Shown here piece by piece: positions 35,760 to 44,755 of a DNA stretch of 64,000 nucleotides. Numbering within the stretch: the first letter of the stretch is position 1; each line of letters starts with the position of its first letter. The position numbers and the translations under genes are program-made. The notes below the pieces were generated by a model. It was not told the DNA's origin. It ran no database searches and was given only the letters and a program-made list of their open reading frames with translations. The stretch is from Brachionus rotundiformis (Eukaryota > Rotifera > Eurotatoria > Ploima > Brachionidae). Location of the stretch: contig JAESIW010000071.1 of NCBI GenBank assembly GCA_016802295.1, forward strand, positions 124,001 through 188,000, given 5' to 3'.

Positions 35760-37913
35760 TCATGAGCTTAGTATTTGTTGTAGTCCACTGGTTCTTGTGT
35801 AGGCTTGGGCGCGCGACTGACCGCCACTGTTTATCACCGGCTGATTGCAAAGACTAGTGGACGGCCAATCGAAGTCAAGCAGGATGAGCTTGGTCTCTTC
35901 GACGCCGATGCGGCTGCCGACCGCGCACACAAGCTTATTCTTGTGCATGCTGATGCGCCACACGACGCCGCCTCGGCCGCCGCTGTCCAGCGCTAGCAAA
36001 TTGCGTATGAACTCGCCAGTCTCCAAGTTCCACAGCTTGACGGTGCCGTCGTCCGACGACGAGACCACAAACTTGTCGTTGAAGGCGAGACAAGTCACCG
36101 CGCTCATGTGCTTGTTGCAGCCGCTGAGCGTGTGCAAGCACTCGCCGGTCTTGAGCGACCAGATCTTGACGGTCGAGTCGGCGTTGCCGGACACGAGCGT
36201 GTCGCCCTTGATCTGCATGCCGCTCGTGAGCGAGTGGTGTCCGGTTAGCTTGTGTATGATGCCGCCCGAGTGCACGTCCCACACTATAATGGTCGTGTCC
36301 AGCGAGCCGGACACTATTCGGCTGCCGTCGAACAGCAGCGAGTAGACGCGGTTTATGTGCCCCTCGAGTGTGTGAACGCACTCGTTGGTGAACGGGTTCC
36401 ACACGCGGATGGTGAAGTCGTACGAGCCCGAGACGACGTAGTGGCCGTCGAAGCACACGCAGCGCACGGCCGCCTGGTGGCCGCGCAGCACCTGCACGCA
36501 CTGGCCCGTCTCGATGTCCCACACTCGGAGCAGGGAGTCGCGCGAGCCCGATATGCATATGCTGCCGTTGAGTGCCAAACAGCGCACTGTCGACGTGTGA
36601 CCCGTCAGCACGTGAACACACTCGCCCGTTTCTATGTTCCACACGCGCACTGTCCGATCTGTCGAGCCGCTCACGACTATGTTATCCTTGAGCTGCGAGG
36701 CCCACACGCCCCCGCTATGTCCGCTCAGCGTGTGCAACAGCTTGCCGCTCTCGGCGCACCACACTTTGAGCGTGTAGTCGTCCGAGCCCGAGACCACCCG
36801 TTTGCCGTCAAATTTCAAACACGTGATAACGTGTTCGTCATGTGACTTGAGAACAATGCCGCTTGGCAGCTGACGTGTGCACCAATTGCGTGTTACGTTC
36901 GAATCGACTAGATAGGCTCGTTTGTACGCGTTGAAACTGTTCAAAAATTGAAATTGTTGTGGCGATGTTTTTGATTTTGTCTTGCGGGTCGAGCGCAGTT
37001 TTTTGGCGCGCGATTCGCTGCTCTCCTCCTCGTGTTCGGCCTCCGAGTCCGACTCGGTCATGGGACACTTGTCGTTTAGTATGCTCATGTTAATACGATA
37101 CTTTTTGCATATATTTTTCCATAGGATCGAATCGTTGGCTATTTGATTCCAATAGACGGACACTTGGGCCAGCTTGAACAGGTCTTTGGGCCGAATGTAG
37201 GTTAACAGGTAGAGAACGAGCTCGCGCGGCATCTCCGATATGTAGTCACGTTGCAGCTTGGGCTCTATGTAGTTGTGCACATGTTTAATGTGCGTGTGAT
37301 CGCACAGCTCGAGTATTTTCTCCAAAGCGGTCAGCTTCTGCTTCGAGTTGAACTTGTCGAACGTTTCCAGCCACTCTTGATGCGCCCGACTCACCGGTTC
37401 GCTGGTCACTCTCTCGGCCAGCTCCTTGCACTCGTCGCTCCTCGCCTCATTGAGCTTGCTTTCGTGCTCTCTGTTGCCTTGACCTTTCAGCAGCAGCAGC
37501 GCTTTGGCCCTCTGCGACCGAGTCTTTATTCCTGAAAAACTGAACAAAATACCAATTAGTAAGATAATTAAGGATTGTTTATTTAGAAATAAAAAAAATT
37601 ATAAGATCTTATAAGATCTTATCATTCAAGTGAAAGAAAAAGCGTACTGTAGGTTCTGGTCGAGGGGGGCTTTGGGCTTGGGGTGTTTGGCGCTGAGCAC
37701 GCTTGAGCTTGACTTTAGAGAAGTGGACAAAATGCTGATCAGGTTGTTTGTGTGCGTCTCTTCGTCATTGGTGTCATTGTCGTCGGTGTCAAGGTTTTTG
37801 CGCTTGAGGTTATTTACAGACGGCTGAGTGATAGTAGACAGGGTGTTCGACGCTTGGTTCGAGTCGTCGTTCAGGTCCGGTGTCATCATCATTTGAACAA
37901 AAAACTTAAACAA
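35760..37913 (-). CDS. FBXW7: F-box/WD repeat protein 7 (SCF ubiquitin-ligase substrate receptor)
   Basis: Exons 37913-37648 and 37539-35760 join in frame to 681 residues (human about 707). FBXW7 recruits phosphorylated substrates such as cyclin E, Myc and Notch to the SCF ligase. The F-box at about 189-236 reads MPRELVLYLLTYIRPKDLFK and is preceded by the dimerisation-type helix. A WD40 propeller from about 320 to the end contains repeats such as SGSDDYTLKVW, SGSTDRTVRVW, SGSRDSLLRVW and SGSYDFTIRVW. The acceptor TTTGTTCAG gives HFSGIKTRSQ; the next AG eight bases on would put a stop in frame. The WD part is strikingly GC-rich compared with its surroundings, which creates long but meaningless antisense frames. 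Confidence 0.95.
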
Positions 37914-38198
37914 AGGACCTTGTTCAATTTACAACAACAAAAAAGAGATCTATGCTTTTCTTTTGGTTTTTTTTTTTAATAAAAAAAAAAAATTTATATA
38001 AAAATTATTTATAAAAAAATTATGAATTTTTTAAAAGCCTAAAATTTGGAAAGAGCCGAACGATGAAAAGAAAAACACAACAACAAAAACAAAACAACAA
38101 CAATATTTCTAAACGAAACACACAAAAAAATAACTAGAGAAAATCTACCAAACGAAAGGTCTAGGTTATGTTAAAATTGTTACATAATTGTTCATAAA

Positions 38199-38250
38199 AT
38201 AATTTTTTTTCTTTCTCTCTCTTTCTCTCTCTTTCTCTCTCTCTCTCTAA
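38199..38250. repeat. CT-rich microsatellite upstream of FBXW7
   Basis: Runs of CTTT and CTCTCT; on the FBXW7 strand this reads GAGAGA. It lies about 300 bp upstream of the FBXW7 start codon. GAGA tracts are common in animal promoters, but a role here is only a guess. Confidence 0.85.
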
Positions 38251-38903
38251 AATATTATAGTTTATATATTAAATAAAATAAAATAAATGCTCTTTTATAA
38301 TCAATCATTTGTTTGTTTGCTATTGATTAAATAGAGGAGGCGATAGACAAACAAGAGGTCTGTGAATGCTATCGTCTTGTCTAAAACTGATCTTTTTTTG
38401 TTTGGTTAACAATTGACCAATTCGAAATTATCCGGATAGAAAGTTAGCTCTTTTGCTTTAGAAATAAATTATGTGAAAATATTTTTAATGAATAATTTGC
38501 ATAAGTATGTAAGACAAAAAATGAACACCATTATATTGCAAAACTTGCTTAACTTTAACTGAGAAATTTATTAAAAAGTTTATTAAAATGAAAATTGCTA
38601 TGACAAGAAGTTATTGATAGTTTAGCTTTGCCGGACTTTACTTTTAATTGTATGTTCTGAACACCTTTTAGCCGACTCAGAGTTGTCCATCAGAGTAAAC
38701 CTTTTGACACATTAATACAAGCCTAGCTGAAATTGAAAATATAAAATGAAAAACAAATTTAAACACTAGAGCTTCTTTTTAAAATTCAAAACTCATCATC
38801 TTAAAAAATAATCATTTCAAACATACTTTTTTAAAATATTTTAATTGTTATGTTTGAAGAATTTTGTCAATTTCTAATTAATTTACAATATTTTTATTTC
38901 TTT
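38251..38903. other. Intergenic, AT-rich
   Basis: No open frame or repeat was recognised between the FBXW7 5' flank and the LINE cluster. Confidence 0.5.
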
Positions 38904-39148
38904 AAGTTCAATGCATGAATCAAAGCTTGAATTTCGGGTTCAAGTACATTCTTAAGGCTAGATCATTAAGAATAAAGTTGCAAAAGCAAAAGGAGTATTT
39001 GCCAGACTCAAACCAGTGTGGAAATCAAAGTAATACAGCAAGGAAACAAAAATCAATATCTACAACACTGTAGTGAGAGCATCAGTGATGTATGGAAGTG
39101 AATGTTGGGGAGTGTCCGAGTTAGATAGAAAAAGCCTGTACACGTTGC
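38904..39148. repeat. 245-bp target-site duplication, left copy
   Basis: Identical by eye to 40746-40990 with a constant offset of 1842. The bases just outside differ on both sides (T versus G on the left, T versus A on the right), which fixes the ends. Confidence 0.95.
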
Positions 39149-40745
39149 TAAAGAAACCGAAACGCAAAACCAAAAAACTAGCGCTGAGAAAGGACGGGAC
39201 CTTTTGGTTAATTTGACGAGTACGGCTGAAAGCCGTGTGGAGGGTCGTACTCCGATTCCGAAATTTCTTAACGCGAAAAACCCTATACCTGAGATGATAA
39301 AAGCTGACATAGCCATATCTGTCTCTGTAATGTTTGACCTATTTACTACTATCTGGGTCGAAGAGGTAATTCCAGAAGATTGGTCGAAAGGGCATATCGT
39401 AAGAATACCGAAAAAGGGTGATCTTTCGAAATGCGATAACTGGCGTGGAATAACTTTAATTTCAATTCCAAGTAAAATTTTCTGCAGAATTGTTTTCAAT
39501 CGTATATACTCTTCGATTGATAAACTCTTGCGCAAGGAACAAGCCGGATTTAGAAGAGGAAGAGGATGCATTGATCAGATATTTGCACTGCGTAATATTG
39601 TAGAACAGTGTATTGAATGGAACGCACCCCTTATTGTCAACTTCATTGATTTTAGGAAGGCATTTGATAGTGTTCACAGAGAAACCCTATGGGCCGTGCT
39701 TAGATCGTACGGCATCCCTCAGAAAATCGTAAATATTATTAAACTATTTTATGATAATTTTGAGTGCAACGTGATCCTGCAGGAGGGTGCCTCAGAATAC
39801 TTCGAAATTAAGACAGGGGTTCGTCAAGGATGCATTCTTTCTCCATTACTTTTCTTGACCCTCATTGACTTTGCAATGAGGAGAAGCACTGAAGGACAGC
39901 GAACTGGCATTTACTGGGGAATGCCTATGGGTCGGATGGAAAATCTCGAAGATCTTGATTTTGCGGATGATATTGCCCTAATATCACAGACGGAGAGCCA
40001 TATGAGGGAAAAGACCGAGAAACTGAAACGCAACACTGGATATGTTGGCCTAGAGATTAACACCGGAAAAACAGAAATTATGTGCATAAACAAGAAACTC
40101 AATGCACCAATTTCTGTTGGAGACGAAAATCTTAAATGCGTCGACAGCTTTACATATCTAGGAAGCGTGATTAGCAAAAATGGTGGCTCCGAAGAAGACA
40201 TTCGAAACAGATTAACGAAGGCCAGGACTGCTTTCTTCAAATTAAGGCATATGTGGAAATCGTCATCCCTTCGACTGAGGACTAAACTACATCTTTACAG
40301 TAGTCTTGTCAAATCTGTATTGCTATATGGATCTGAATGTTGGAGAATGACTGACAGTGATCTTCAAAAGATCGAAGTATTCCATAACAATTGCCTAAGA
40401 AAAATTTTGAGAATCTTCTATCCGAAAGTTATTAAAAATGAGGAGCTGTACAACAGATCAAGGATCGAGCCAATCAGCAACATTATACGCAAAAGACGAC
40501 TTAAGTGGCTTGGTCATGTTTTTAGAATGCCAACAGACAGAATTCCTAGAGTTGCACTATTTTGGACACCTCAAGGAAAGAGAAATGCTGGAAGACCAAA
40601 GATGACCTGGAGGAGAACAGTTGAAAGAGATCTGAGAGAGATGAAACTCACATGGGGACAAGCAGAAATTGTCGCTAAGGATAGGATCGAATGGAGGGGA
40701 CGTGTGGACGCCTTATGCTCCACTTGGAGTAGAAGATAGAAGAAG
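39149..40745 (+). mobile_element. Young 5'-truncated LINE insertion
   Basis: This 1597-bp insert lies exactly between the two 245-bp direct repeats. It begins inside a reverse-transcriptase ORF and ends six bases after the stop codon with AGAAGAAG instead of a poly(A) tail. Short GAA-type tails are known for some non-LTR clades. The 5' part (endonuclease) is missing. Confidence 0.9.
39150..40739 (+). CDS. Non-LTR reverse transcriptase, 5'-truncated but open
   Basis: The reading frame is open from the first bases of the insertion (39150) to TAG at 40737-40739, about 529 codons without a stop or frameshift. Reverse-transcriptase blocks run in order: VIPEDWSKGHIVRIPKKGD, DNWRGITLISIPSKIF, EQAGFRRGRGCIDQIF, VNFIDFRKAFDSVHRE, GVRQGCILSPLLFLTLID and the catalytic DFADDIAL. 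The C-terminal region KRRLKWLGHVFRMPTDRIPR is typical of LINE-encoded endonuclease/RT proteins of invertebrates. The apurinic endonuclease domain expected upstream is absent, so this copy cannot move on its own. The intact frame indicates recent arrival. Confidence 0.9.
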   Translation, partial: KETETQNQKTSAEKGRDLLVNLTSTAESRVEGRTPIPKFLNAKNPIPEMIKADIAISVSVMFDLFTTIWVEEVIPEDWSKGHIVRIPKKGDLSKCDNWRGITLISIPSKIFCRIVFNRIYSSIDKLLRKEQAGFRRGRGCIDQIFALRNIVEQCIEWNAPLIVNFIDFRKAFDSVHRETLWAVLRSYGIPQKIVNIIKLFYDNFECNVILQEGASEYFEIKTGVRQGCILSPLLFLTLIDFAMRRSTEGQRTGIYWGMPMGRMENLEDLDFADDIALISQTESHMREKTEKLKRNTGYVGLEINTGKTEIMCINKKLNAPISVGDENLKCVDSFTYLGSVISKNGGSEEDIRNRLTKARTAFFKLRHMWKSSSLRLRTKLHLYSSLVKSVLLYGSECWRMTDSDLQKIEVFHNNCLRKILRIFYPKVIKNEELYNRSRIEPISNIIRKRRLKWLGHVFRMPTDRIPRVALFWTPQGKRNAGRPKMTWRRTVERDLREMKLTWGQAEIVAKDRIEWRGRVDALCSTWSRR

Positions 40746-40990
40746 AAGTTCAATGCATGAATCAAAGCTTGAATTTCGGGTTCAAGTACATTCTTAAGGC
40801 TAGATCATTAAGAATAAAGTTGCAAAAGCAAAAGGAGTATTTGCCAGACTCAAACCAGTGTGGAAATCAAAGTAATACAGCAAGGAAACAAAAATCAATA
40901 TCTACAACACTGTAGTGAGAGCATCAGTGATGTATGGAAGTGAATGTTGGGGAGTGTCCGAGTTAGATAGAAAAAGCCTGTACACGTTGC
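40746..40990. repeat. 245-bp target-site duplication, right copy
   Basis: Second copy of 38904-39148, directly after the GAA-type tail of the young LINE. The older LINE sequence continues from 40991. Confidence 0.95.
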
Positions 40991-41292
40991 ATACAAGTAG
41001 CCTGAGAAGAATTCTTGGGATACACTGGCCTGAGACAATGTCAAACGATGAGCTTTATAGAAGAACGAAGCCAGAGCTATTGAGTCAATGTATCAGAAAT
41101 AAAAGACATCGGTGGCCTGGACATGTACTTAGAATGAAAATAATACGAATACCAAACAGGGCTCTTCAATGGACAACCCAAATCTGAAAGTGAAAATCTA
41201 AAGTGATGACCCTATGCTTCAAAAGGAGTGAATAAGGAAAAAAAGACCAGATCGGTACCATGTTAAAATAGAATAGCTGTAATTGCGTGCAT

Positions 41293-41715
41293 TAGAACTT
41301 ACATTTTCTGGTATAGGTGTATTTTTAAGACCCAAGAATCAAAAATAAACACAGAATTAGCACTCAAATTCCAGAATTAAATTTTAATTTAAGATGCCGC
41401 CTTAAAAAATAGATAGTACAGGCCGACTTTGTGAATAATAAGCTTAGTATTAATTTAAACACTTTATTAAACAACAAATTTATATTCTTTTTTAATAAAA
41501 ATATTTCTCTTTTGACAATATTATAAAGTTCTATACAGTTGAATAATCTGTTCGTGTTGCTATACAGTTGTAAAAAACAAATTTCAAAAAAAGTTAATTT
41601 TCTAATTGAACTTTCTAGAGCAGCACTTAATATTGAAATAAGAATAAATGCTCTGGGTCTATTTTTGATTCTTAGGTCTTTAAAAATACACCTAAACCAG
41701 AAAATGTAAGTTCTA
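41293..41715. mobile_element. MITE-like element, 419 bp, with TA target duplication
   Basis: Terminal inverted repeats of 52-53 bp: 41295-41346 begins GAACTTACATTTTCTGG, and 41661-41713 is its reverse complement with about three differences. Both are flanked directly by TA (41293-41294, 41714-41715), the target of Tc1/mariner elements. The interior (about 314 bp) has no open frame, so this is a non-autonomous element. Confidence 0.8.
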
Positions 41716-41865
41716 GGTGTGCGCGCTTTTTTAACATAGGACTGGTCTAGGCTTATGCATGAACTTAAGTCTGTAATTCAAGTTTTGACGTATGCATTGA
41801 TACTGCGCAAGGGTCTTCTATTGTTAACGATCACCAATATCTAAAACTCTTTGCCAAATTTTTTT

Positions 41866-42240
41866 TTTCCTTATTCACTTCTTGTGGAGCATAAGGTCAC
41901 TACTTTTTGATTTCCACTCAAGTCGATCTTTTGCCTTTACCCTTGCTTCTCCCCATGTCATTCCCATTTAGATGAGCTCTTTCGTGATTGTTGACCTCCA
42001 TGTTACTGTTGGTCGTCCTACCTTACGTCGCCCTTGAGGTGTCCATTGAAGGGCCCTTTTTGGTATCCGTGTATCTTTCATTCTAAGTACATGCCCGGGC
42101 CATCGAAGCTTTTTGTTCTTGATGCATTGACTTAATGGCTCTGATTTTGTCATTCTGTATAGGACAGAGCATTCGACAGTGTCTCAGACCAGTGTATCCC
42201 GAGAACTTTGCCAAAATACTTTGCGCAAATATCTTGAGGA
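41866..42240 (-). mobile_element. Degraded LINE 3' fragment, reverse orientation
   Basis: Minus-strand translation gives LSQCIKNKKLRWPGHVLRMK, then ALQWTPQGRRKVGRPTVTWR and, after a stop, WGEARVKAKDRLEW. These match the C-terminal end of the element at 40991-41245. The frame is broken by a stop near 41968. Confidence 0.82.
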
Positions 42241-43758
42241 AAGGTACAAGATGCAAATTTAATTAAAATCAACCATCTTCATTGAGAGATGGATAAATGA
42301 TCGATTTGGTTTATTCTTCTTGTTTTATTCATGTTTGGCAAATTTATAGACTCATAATTAATGCTCAATTTTATAAATTTTATTTGGCTCATGCGAACAG
42401 ACATAGCTAGCATAGCGAGATCTCATCTTGTCTCGCTCTGCAGGTCCACTCGTTTAGCATTCTAAGTTAATAACTAAAAATTCAATACTGTCTAATCGTT
42501 TATGCTAATAATCTTTTAAATCTTTTAAATGTAAAGTTTCCAATCTAATACCAATATAATTCTTTTCTGTTACTTTATCAATGAAAAAGGTATGAATTAC
42601 ATAATAGATAATTCTATTTGAATTTTAAATCGAAATTATAAATGCTTCTGAACCTTTAGTACTAAGGAAATTCTGAAAAGAAATTTTAAATTTTAATTAA
42701 ATTAATAACTATATTATTTACATTTATGAGTTTTTTGTTTTTTAAATGATTTTTTATAGATTTTTTAGAGTCAGATTTAAAAGTGACTTGGTTTTTCAAA
42801 TTTTATTATTTATTTATCATTGATTACACATGCCATGTTGGTAAAAATATTAGTTTTGTTTATTGGTTTGCTGAATGGATTGATCTGTGTTAACTTATTA
42901 TACAATTCTTTTACTTTAGCCTAAAAGCTAAAATTGATCAAAAAGTAAGCTTTTTAGGATATTATTTTTTTACAAAGCAATTAATTTATAAAAATATTGG
43001 TAAGTGTTTGTTGGTGAGCTTTGGCTTGGATAAAAATGAAGCTCTAAAATACCAACGATTGGAGCGCTTGCATTCTAACACGTATACTACAACTATTTAA
43101 TTTCAAAAAAATTAAATTATAAAATTAATTTGTAAATTTGAAATTTTTTTTCAAGAGAATATAAAAGTTTATTTTAGTAATTATTGATAAGCTATTGAAA
43201 TTGTTGAAATTTTGAGAGCTAGTGAACTGACCGACTTGAATTGGACAAAAATAAATTGAGTAAATAAACCAAATTGGTATTTTAAATTAAATGACCGGAT
43301 AAATGCGCGCGGTTTCATTATAGAATAAATCTAACAAGCCTGGAAGTATTTCAAAACTAGAAAGGAATCTCTAAATCTCATTAATTTAATTAAGCATGTA
43401 ATTAATTGTATTAGGTTAGAAATTCTGATGATTATTCGTAGTTAACTTTCGCCCTAAACCATTTTTTACATCAACAAAATTTGTTTTCGTCTATTAAAAT
43501 ATTTTTGTTTTTTCTATATTTCTAAATTAGATTTGTTTGCTTAAGGAAGTTATCTTAAATATGTTTTTAGTTTAATTAGCATTTAATAGAATTAACTGTC
43601 AATTTTAAAGGTCAGCATTTCGAACGGGACCACTAACAAGTTAACTGTGTCTTGAAAACAAACTCAATTCATCATTTATTTGTACTGGTACAAATTAAGA
43701 GAATTTAATCAAGCAATTGGTATTTGTTTCGTCCAATCGAATTGTTTTTTTATCTAAT
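42241..43758. other. Intergenic, AT-rich
   Basis: No open frame, exon-like segment or repeat was recognised in this 1.5 kb. Confidence 0.5.
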
Positions 43759-44285
43759 TATAGATATTTTTTTTTTTTGATAATTGTAATAATTCGGTAT
43801 TATTTTCGACTAGATTTAAAGAAAAATTTAATAATTAAGTATTTTAAGAATTATTATCTATTATAGATAATTATCTATTAATAATTATTAATCAAATTTT
43901 TGGATAAAATGTCTTATTGAATACTTTTATTTACTCATTTAATAAAAGATAATTATCGATAATTAAAAATGAACATGAATGAACATAACATTATTATCTT
44001 TTATAGATAATTTTCTTTTTAAAAATTGAAAAACTTATTTTAAAAAAATTCTAATTAAACTTTATTTAAAAAAAAAATAAAACAAAATTATCATTTATAA
44101 ATAATTTTCAAGAGTCTCATTATCTATTATAGATAATTGTCTTTAAAAATTCTAATAAAACTTTGGATTAAGTACTTTATACAGCACTGACTGATTTAAA
44201 CTATAAAATTAAAAATTTTAATAGAAATTATCATTTATAAATAATTTCAAAAATCCTATTATCTATTATAGATAATTGTTTATAA
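43759..44285. repeat. Cluster of near-palindromic ATTATCTATTATAGATAAT repeats
   Basis: The perfect or near palindrome ATTATCTATTATAGATAAT occurs near 43854, 44119 and 44259. Variants occur near 43765, 43947 and 43992. Two longer units (44094-44152 and 44225-44282) share ATTATCATTTATAAATAAT followed about 20 bp later by the palindrome. It is a short, degenerate tandem array. Confidence 0.75.
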
Positions 44286-44755
44286 GTTAAAATAGTTGAT
44301 TTTTTTAAAGAATTTTATTTTCAATTTTTACTCGAAAAAAAAAAACAATAGTTAAATGTTTACAACAAAGAGAGAAATTTTTAAATTGAAACTAAAAAAA
44401 AAAAAAAACAAATTTATTAAGTCATCGGTTCTTGATTTAAAAACGAAATAAATATCTCTTTTTTATTTTTTTTGTCTTTAATTAAAAAAAGCCGTTCCGA
44501 CTAATAGTTGTATGAGAAGAGAAAAAAAAAAAAGGATAGCTGTTTAAAAAAAAATACATCAAATTTTCAAAAAATCTGAATTCCATCAAACGGACGGAAC
44601 GGAACAATATAAATCAATACAAACAGATAGAGTATTTAAAAAATTAAAATAAAATAGAAATAAAATAAAATTCATAGAGAACATAAATGCACATTTATTT
44701 AGTCCAACAATCACGTGATCAATCAAACCACTAAAGTGTATGTGTGTCTGTTAGT
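44286..44755. other. Probable TFAP2 3' flank
   Basis: A-rich sequence following the TFAP2 stop on the minus strand; likely 3' UTR. No open frame. Confidence 0.45.

Larger units (their letters stand above)
38904..41245 (+). mobile_element. Older LINE fragment split by a younger LINE insertion
   Basis: The outer parts 38904-39148 and 40991-41245 are pieces of one reverse-transcriptase ORF end. Translation reads INIYNTVVRASVMYGSECWG up to the insertion and continues beyond it with HTSSLRRILGIHWPETM and RNKRHRWPGHVLRMK. Stops and frameshifts show it is dead. The element ends in GTGAATAAGGAAAAAAAG, like the copy at 33400. The younger LINE at 39149-40745 interrupts it. Confidence 0.85.

Noticed and set aside
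36252..36845. Open frame of 197 codons on the plus strand within FBXW7
   Set aside because: It is antisense to the WD40 repeats and results from their high GC content; the minus-strand protein is unmistakable.
39053..39571. 172-codon minus-strand frame across the LINE junction
   Set aside because: It crosses the insertion boundary at 39148/39149 and is antisense to reverse-transcriptase sequence.
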